This document shows positions 15,349 to 19,074 of a stretch of 19,074 nucleotides of DNA, piece after piece. Positions within the stretch are counted from its first letter, which is position 1, and every line of letters begins with the position of its first letter. The stretch is from Thermoleophilia bacterium (GTDB taxonomy: Bacteria; Actinomycetota; Thermoleophilia; Miltoncostaeales; Miltoncostaeaceae): contig JAOTZF010000006.1 of NCBI GenBank assembly GCA_029861485.1, positions 1-19,074 on the forward strand, written 5' to 3'. The translations under genes and the position numbers were made by a program. Below the pieces are notes generated by a model that had not been told where the DNA came from, did no database searches, and was given only the letters and a program-made list of their open reading frames with translations.

Positions 15349-15794
15349 CAGGCGCGCGTGGCCTCCTCTTCGGTCAGTCGGCCGAGGATGCCGTTCACGA
15401 GGCTCGCCGCCTCGGGCTGGCAGTACCGCTTTGCGAGGCGCACGGCCTCGTCGATCGCCACCGCGTCGGGGATGTCATCGGAATGACGAAGCTCCAGGGC
15501 CGCGACGCGGAGGATGTTCCGCTCCAGCGGCGCGAGGCGATCGACCGTCCAGCCGATCGCCGCCCCCCCGATCAGCCCGTCGAGCTCGTCGCGGTGTGCG
15601 TCGACTCCTTCGAGCAGCGACCGAGTGAAGGCGCTCACGACGGTGCCGCCGCGCTCGACGTTTGCGATCAGCTCCGGGAGCGCGAGTTCGGTGACGTCTC
15701 GCTGATACAGCAGGATCACCGCTTGGCGACGCGCACTACGTCGGCTCTGGCCGGTGTGCGCGGCATCTTCTGAGACCGGTTCGGCGATCATCAT
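15348..15794 (-). CDS. nusB: Transcription antitermination factor NusB
   Basis: NusB binds boxA RNA with NusE (S10) in rRNA transcription antitermination complexes. The predicted product has 148 residues. Family features are SRRSARRQAVILLYQRDVTE (18-37), a helical bundle with FTRSLLEGVDAHRDELDGLI, then GWTVDRLAPLERNILRVAALEL and the C-terminal AIDEAVRLAKRYCQPEAASLVNGILG split over two helices. The start is one of two adjacent ATGs (15794 or 15791); the first overlaps the accC TGA by four bases, and the second by one. The long open frame upstream of the ATG is an out-of-frame read of accC. Position after accC and before dxs is common in actinobacterial-type clusters. Confidence 0.92.
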   Translation of the reverse strand: MMIAEPVSEDAAHTGQSRRSARRQAVILLYQRDVTELALPELIANVERGGTVVSAFTRSLLEGVDAHRDELDGLIGGAAIGWTVDRLAPLERNILRVAALELRHSDDIPDAVAIDEAVRLAKRYCQPEAASLVNGILGRLTEEEATRA

Positions 15795-17146
15795 CCTGTG
15801 CCGAGGGCCGGCAACTCGGCCTTGGCGTCGTCCAGATACGCCGTCGTATAGCGGCCCGCCCGAAAGCGTGCCTCGAGCATTATCTCGCCTAACAAGGGAA
15901 TCGTCGTCGCCACGCCGTCTATCACTGACTCCTCCAGAGCGCGGGCCATGCGGTTGATCGCCTTGTCGCGATCGGGAGCCCACACGCATAGCTTCGCGAT
16001 GAGGGAATCGTAGTACGGCGGAATGGTGGCTCCGGGAATGCAGTATGTATCGACGCGAACTCCTGGCCCCTGAGCCATCACGAAACCCTCGAGCCGGCCG
16101 GCGGCCGGGCGGAAGCCGTGAGAGGGGTCCTCTGCGTTGACCCGGCACTCGATCGCCGCACCGCGCACCTCGGCTCGCCCGGTCACGCTGAGCAGCTTTC
16201 CGTCGGCGACTCGAAGCTGCTCCTCCACGAGGTCGAGGCCGGTGACGAGCTCCGTGACCGGATGCTCGACTTGCAGCCGCGCGTTCAGCTCGAGGAAGAA
16301 GAAGTTCCCGGCATCGTCGACGAGGAACTCGAGGGTGCCCGCACTGCGGTAGCCCCAAGCAATGCAGGCGGCCGCGCAGGCGGCGTGCATCGACTCCCGA
16401 GTCTCCTCCGGCAGGTTGGGCGCGGGAGCCTCCTCGATCAGCTTCTGATGCCGTCGTTGGATCGAGCACTCGCGGTCTCCCGCGATGAGCACGCCCCCGA
16501 GGCCGTCGGCCATCACCTGGACCTCGATGTGGCGCGCGCCCTCGAGCAGGCGCTCAACGTAGATTCCACCGTGGCCGAACGACGCGATGGCCTCTTGCTG
16601 GGCGACCCCGAACGCGTCCGCGAGTTCCTCCGCTCGGTCCACCCGCCGCATTCCACGGCCACCGCCCCCGGCTGCGGCCTTCAGGAGCACCGGGAAGCCG
16701 GCCCGCTCCGCGGCTTCAGTCGCCGCACCGACGTCCTCGACCGGACCGTCAGAGCCCTCCAGCACCGGCAGCCCTGCCTCTTTGGCGGCTCGCTTGGCCT
16801 GCACCTTGTCGCCCATCCGGCGCATCACGTCCGGCGGCGGGCCGACGAAGTAGATGTCGTTGGCCGCGCACTCCTCGGCGAAGACGGGGTTCTCAGAGAG
16901 AAAACCGTACCCGGGGTGCACCGCCGTGCAGCCCGTGATCTCGGCCGCGCCGATCACATTGACGACGTTGAGATACGACGCCCCCGGGGCTGGCGGGCCG
17001 ATGCAGACCGCCTCGTCGGCCAGGCGCACTGCGAGAGTTGCGGCATCGGCCGTAGAGTAGACTGCGACCGTGGGGATGCCCATCTCCCGTGCGGTGCGAA
17101 TCACTCGCACCGCGATCTCGCCGCGGTTGGCGACGAGGAGCTTCAC
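15791..17146 (-). CDS. accC: Biotin carboxylase subunit of acetyl-CoA carboxylase
   Basis: AccC carboxylates the biotin on the carrier protein using ATP and bicarbonate. The predicted product has 451 residues, normal for AccC. Features are KLLVANRGEIAVRVIRTARE (2-21), VHPGYGFLSENP (76-87), GDKVQAKRAAKEAG (112-125), the glycine-rich ATP loop AAAGGGGRGMRRV (157-169), ECSIQRRHQKLIEEAP (226-241), and FLELNARLQVEHPVTE (284-299) with metal and bicarbonate ligands Glu286, Arg290 and Glu294. All catalytic positions I can check are intact, unlike the carboxyltransferase part of its neighbour. The GTG start overlaps the stop of the upstream fusion gene by four bases (GTGA), so carrier and carboxylase are likely made in fixed ratio. 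Confidence 0.96.
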   Translation of the reverse strand: MKLLVANRGEIAVRVIRTAREMGIPTVAVYSTADAATLAVRLADEAVCIGPPAPGASYLNVVNVIGAAEITGCTAVHPGYGFLSENPVFAEECAANDIYFVGPPPDVMRRMGDKVQAKRAAKEAGLPVLEGSDGPVEDVGAATEAAERAGFPVLLKAAAGGGGRGMRRVDRAEELADAFGVAQQEAIASFGHGGIYVERLLEGARHIEVQVMADGLGGVLIAGDRECSIQRRHQKLIEEAPAPNLPEETRESMHAACAAACIAWGYRSAGTLEFLVDDAGNFFFLELNARLQVEHPVTELVTGLDLVEEQLRVADGKLLSVTGRAEVRGAAIECRVNAEDPSHGFRPAAGRLEGFVMAQGPGVRVDTYCIPGATIPPYYDSLIAKLCVWAPDRDKAINRMARALEESVIDGVATTIPLLGEIMLEARFRAGRYTTAYLDDAKAELPALGTG

Positions 17147-18897
17147 GGTTCGATCAGGAACAGGAGTTGGCCGAACTCGACGGGCTGCTCGTTGTCGACG
17201 ACGATCTGCCGGACCACGCCGTCGGTCTCCGCCACGATCTCGTTGAAGAGCTTCATGGCCTCCACGAGGCACAGCACGTCGCCCTCCGAAACCCGCGAGC
17301 CCTCGCTGACGAAGGGATCGGCATCGGGCGATGGCGTACGGTAGAAGGTGCCCACGATCGGGCTCTCCACCCGCACGAGGTCGTCGTCGGGTTGGCCACC
17401 CCCGGCGGCGGTGCCGGGCCCCTCGGAGCGGGCGGCCGGAGCTCCGGCGCGGCGCACGGTTACCCGGGCGCCGGCGATTTCGACGGTGACCTCGGAGTTG
17501 CCGGATCCCTCGACGACATCGACCATGGTCTCGATGAGATCGCGGTCGACTCCTACACTGGGAGGAGCCTCGATGGTCTCGCCACGGAGCGACTGCCGGC
17601 GACGCATGAGCCCCTCGGCGTCCTCCCCGAACTGCGCGAGCAGCAGCAGGTCTTCCTCGCTGGCCCCCTCGGGGCCGTCGATTGCGATGGCGGCCAGCGT
17701 CGGCGGCTCGGGCGGCTGTTCGATGCCGCTTTCCTGGGCCACGGCCAGCACAGCATCGTCGATGGGGCCCCGTAGCTCGCCCAGATGCCCAAGCGCGGCG
17801 TGCGCGAGAGTCGCCTCGATTTCGGTCCAGCGCTCCCCGCGGATCACGTGCTGCGCGGCCTGGGCGACGATCGCCTCGGCGATCGGGTGCGACAGGATCA
17901 GTCCGCCGACCTCCCGGCAGATCTCCCCCGCCTCGTCGACGGCCTCCACGACCTTGTGCGCGAGGCCGTACCGGCTGAGCCGCCAGACCAGCGCGGCCTC
18001 GAGGTCGGGCGGCAGGCCGACCGCGGCCCCGTACACGGCCGACGCGGCTTGGCGCAGGCGGTCCGGCGGAATCATCGGCGTGACCTCTCGGGCCGCCCGG
18101 TCGACGTCGGCGCGCGTCACGGCGAGGCGCCGCCCCCCTGACTCCAGGCCGGCGCGCAAGCTCCCAGTCGACGGCCGAGCGGCGACCAATGCCACCGGAC
18201 CGGCCGAGGCCTGAACGGCCGAGGCGCCGGCCTCCGCCGCGGCGACGGCCAGCAGCAGGGCGAGCCCGCCGGCGGCCTGGACCTGGATCTCGACGGGCAG
18301 CGACGTCGCCGAGGCCACCTGCGAGACCAGGGCGGCGAGCGCGCCCGGCCCGAGATGACCCGCCCTGTCGGCGACGCATATGGCCTCGGCTCCGGGCAGG
18401 CCCGCAAGCGCGACGGCCTCGTCGATCCACAGCCGATCCCCGGGCTCGGGCGTCGGGCCGACGATGAGGGTCGGCACGAAGCGGACCCCGTGCTCCGTGG
18501 CGGCCTCGGCCGTGATCTCCAGGGCCGCAGCATCGTTGACCGCCGCCACACCCCGTATGCGCTTCACGCCACTGTCGGCAGCCCCGAATATGAATCGGCG
18601 CACGACATCCTCGGCCAGGGGCTCCGGACCCCACGCGCTGCGACCGACCGTGACGATTCCGATGGGCACGCCGTCGGCCTCGCGAATGATCGCCCGAAGG
18701 CGATCCCAGGGGCTCTCGGACCGAATCCGCAGTGCAGCGCCCGCGCAACCGGAGTCCATTGCCTCCATGACGGCGGGGCGACAGGGTGCGACTGCTGCGG
18801 CGGCCGCGGCCAGGTCCTCGGTAGCGACGGCAGAGCCCCACGGCGGCGACGCCAGGTCGCGGAGCGTTGTGTCGATGTAGTGGACCGCCTCGCTCAT
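17143..18897 (-). CDS. Degenerate carboxyltransferase-biotin carboxyl carrier protein fusion (AccB position)
   Basis: The predicted product has 584 residues, about four times a normal AccB. Residues 1-270 resemble the HMGL-type TIM barrel of OadA/PycB carboxyltransferases, opening with YIDTTLRD (7-14). Residues 275-393 resemble the conserved carboxylase (PYC/OADA) domain, including IRGERWTEIEATLAHAALGHLG. Residues 451-483 match the AccB N-terminal segment (LIETMVDVVEGSGNSEVTVEI). A Gly/Ala/Pro linker precedes a biotinyl domain at 507-584, with biotin attachment Lys549 in CLVEAMKLFNEI, the AccB rather than the OadA form. Carboxyltransferase catalysis appears lost: the carbamylated Lys of I-K-D-M-A-G is Ala176 (VADRAGHL), and the zinc-binding H-x-H is Gln205-Val-Gln207. 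It lies between efp and accC with four-base overlaps, so it is probably the working BCCP. Confidence 0.85.
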   Translation of the reverse strand: MSEAVHYIDTTLRDLASPPWGSAVATEDLAAAAAAVAPCRPAVMEAMDSGCAGAALRIRSESPWDRLRAIIREADGVPIGIVTVGRSAWGPEPLAEDVVRRFIFGAADSGVKRIRGVAAVNDAAALEITAEAATEHGVRFVPTLIVGPTPEPGDRLWIDEAVALAGLPGAEAICVADRAGHLGPGALAALVSQVASATSLPVEIQVQAAGGLALLLAVAAAEAGASAVQASAGPVALVAARPSTGSLRAGLESGGRRLAVTRADVDRAAREVTPMIPPDRLRQAASAVYGAAVGLPPDLEAALVWRLSRYGLAHKVVEAVDEAGEICREVGGLILSHPIAEAIVAQAAQHVIRGERWTEIEATLAHAALGHLGELRGPIDDAVLAVAQESGIEQPPEPPTLAAIAIDGPEGASEEDLLLLAQFGEDAEGLMRRRQSLRGETIEAPPSVGVDRDLIETMVDVVEGSGNSEVTVEIAGARVTVRRAGAPAARSEGPGTAAGGGQPDDDLVRVESPIVGTFYRTPSPDADPFVSEGSRVSEGDVLCLVEAMKLFNEIVAETDGVVRQIVVDNEQPVEFGQLLFLIEP

Positions 18898-19074
18898 GCC
18901 CGGGTCACGTACTCGCGGCTGCGCGTGTCGATACGGATGCGATCCCCCTCGTTGACGAAAAGCGGCACGTTGACGCCGGCGCCGGTCTCGACCTCGGCCG
19001 GCTTGGTCACGTTCGAGACCGTGTCCCCCTTCACTCCTGGATCGGTGCGGACGACCGTCAGCTCCACGAAGTTC
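18894..19074 (-). CDS. efp: Elongation factor P, C-terminal fragment
   Basis: The last 60 codons of efp are visible; the gene begins outside the right edge. The sequence VELTVVRTDPGVKGDTVSN, then KPAEVETGAGVNVPLFVNEG and DRIRIDTRSREYVTRA, matches the third (OB) domain of EF-P, which rescues ribosomes stalled at polyproline. The stop TGA overlaps the ATG of the accB-position fusion by four bases (ATGA). An efp-accB-accC order is common in several bacterial phyla, which supports reading the fusion as the resident biotin carrier. The lysine-bearing N-terminal domain is outside the window, so its modification type cannot be judged. Confidence 0.95.
   Translation of the reverse strand, partial: NFVELTVVRTDPGVKGDTVSNVTKPAEVETGAGVNVPLFVNEGDRIRIDTRSREYVTRA

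Noticed and set aside
17147..18841. The 565 codons upstream of accC in the same frame, which make a 1016-codon open frame
   Set aside because: They are an out-of-frame read of the carrier fusion gene, rich in Arg/Gly, with no domain pattern; the GTG at 17146 starts exactly at the AccC N-terminus.
1..19074. Defence island, CRISPR array, prophage, insertion sequence or biosynthetic cluster
   Set aside because: No repeats-with-spacers, transposase, integrase, nuclease-helicase defence pair or synthase genes were found; the UvrD-like helicase has no nuclease or toxin partner.

Overview
The window is a GC-rich chromosomal segment from a bacterium whose gene order points to the Actinomycetota. The runs tlyA-nadK-recN-pyrG-Nudix and efp-accB-accC-nusB are both known from actinobacterial and related Terrabacteria genomes. 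Finding them joined with dxs suggests a deep-branching class such as Thermoleophilia, or a nearby high-GC lineage. That placement is inference; no rRNA or phylogenetic marker was compared. GTG and TTG starts are frequent. There are no tRNA or rRNA genes, insertion sequences, CRISPR arrays or phage genes that I can see.

Left part (1-3364) is a loose set of accessory genes in mixed orientations. It holds the N-terminus of a STAND/LuxR-type ATPase regulator (minus, runs off the left edge), a divergent NfeD-like membrane protein behind two strong inverted repeats, a three-helix membrane protein, and a convergent DUF429/DUF3891 pair whose 3' ends overlap. A 412-base gap then contains a decayed gene with a group II truncated-haemoglobin-like remnant.

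Right part (3365-19074) is one co-directional minus-strand block. In order of transcription it reads efp (C-terminus only), a degenerate carboxyltransferase-BCCP fusion in the accB slot, accC, nusB, a 60-aa helical protein, dxs, tlyA, nadK, recN, pyrG, an M20 peptidase, a Nudix hydrolase, a PAPS reductase and a UvrD/PcrA-type helicase. Many junctions are 1-4 base start/stop overlaps (efp/accB, accB/accC, accC/nusB, nusB/60-aa ORF, tlyA/nadK, pyrG/peptidase, peptidase/Nudix), so translational coupling is likely. The block divides where hairpins or gaps occur: an 18-bp stem between dxs and tlyA, an 11-bp stem around the recN stop codon before pyrG, and a 7-bp stem between the Nudix gene and the PAPS reductase gene.

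Functionally the block is housekeeping: translation elongation (EF-P), fatty-acid precursor synthesis (AccB/AccC), transcription antitermination (NusB), isoprenoid precursors (DXS), rRNA methylation (TlyA), NADP supply (NadK), DNA repair (RecN, UvrD-like helicase), CTP synthesis (PyrG), nucleotide clean-up (Nudix) and sulfate reduction (PAPS reductase). The most unusual item is the accB-position protein. It carries an apparently inactivated pyruvate-carboxylase/OadA-type carboxyltransferase fused in front of a normal biotin carrier domain. A second notable signal is a near-ideal LexA-type SOS box immediately upstream of the helicase gene.
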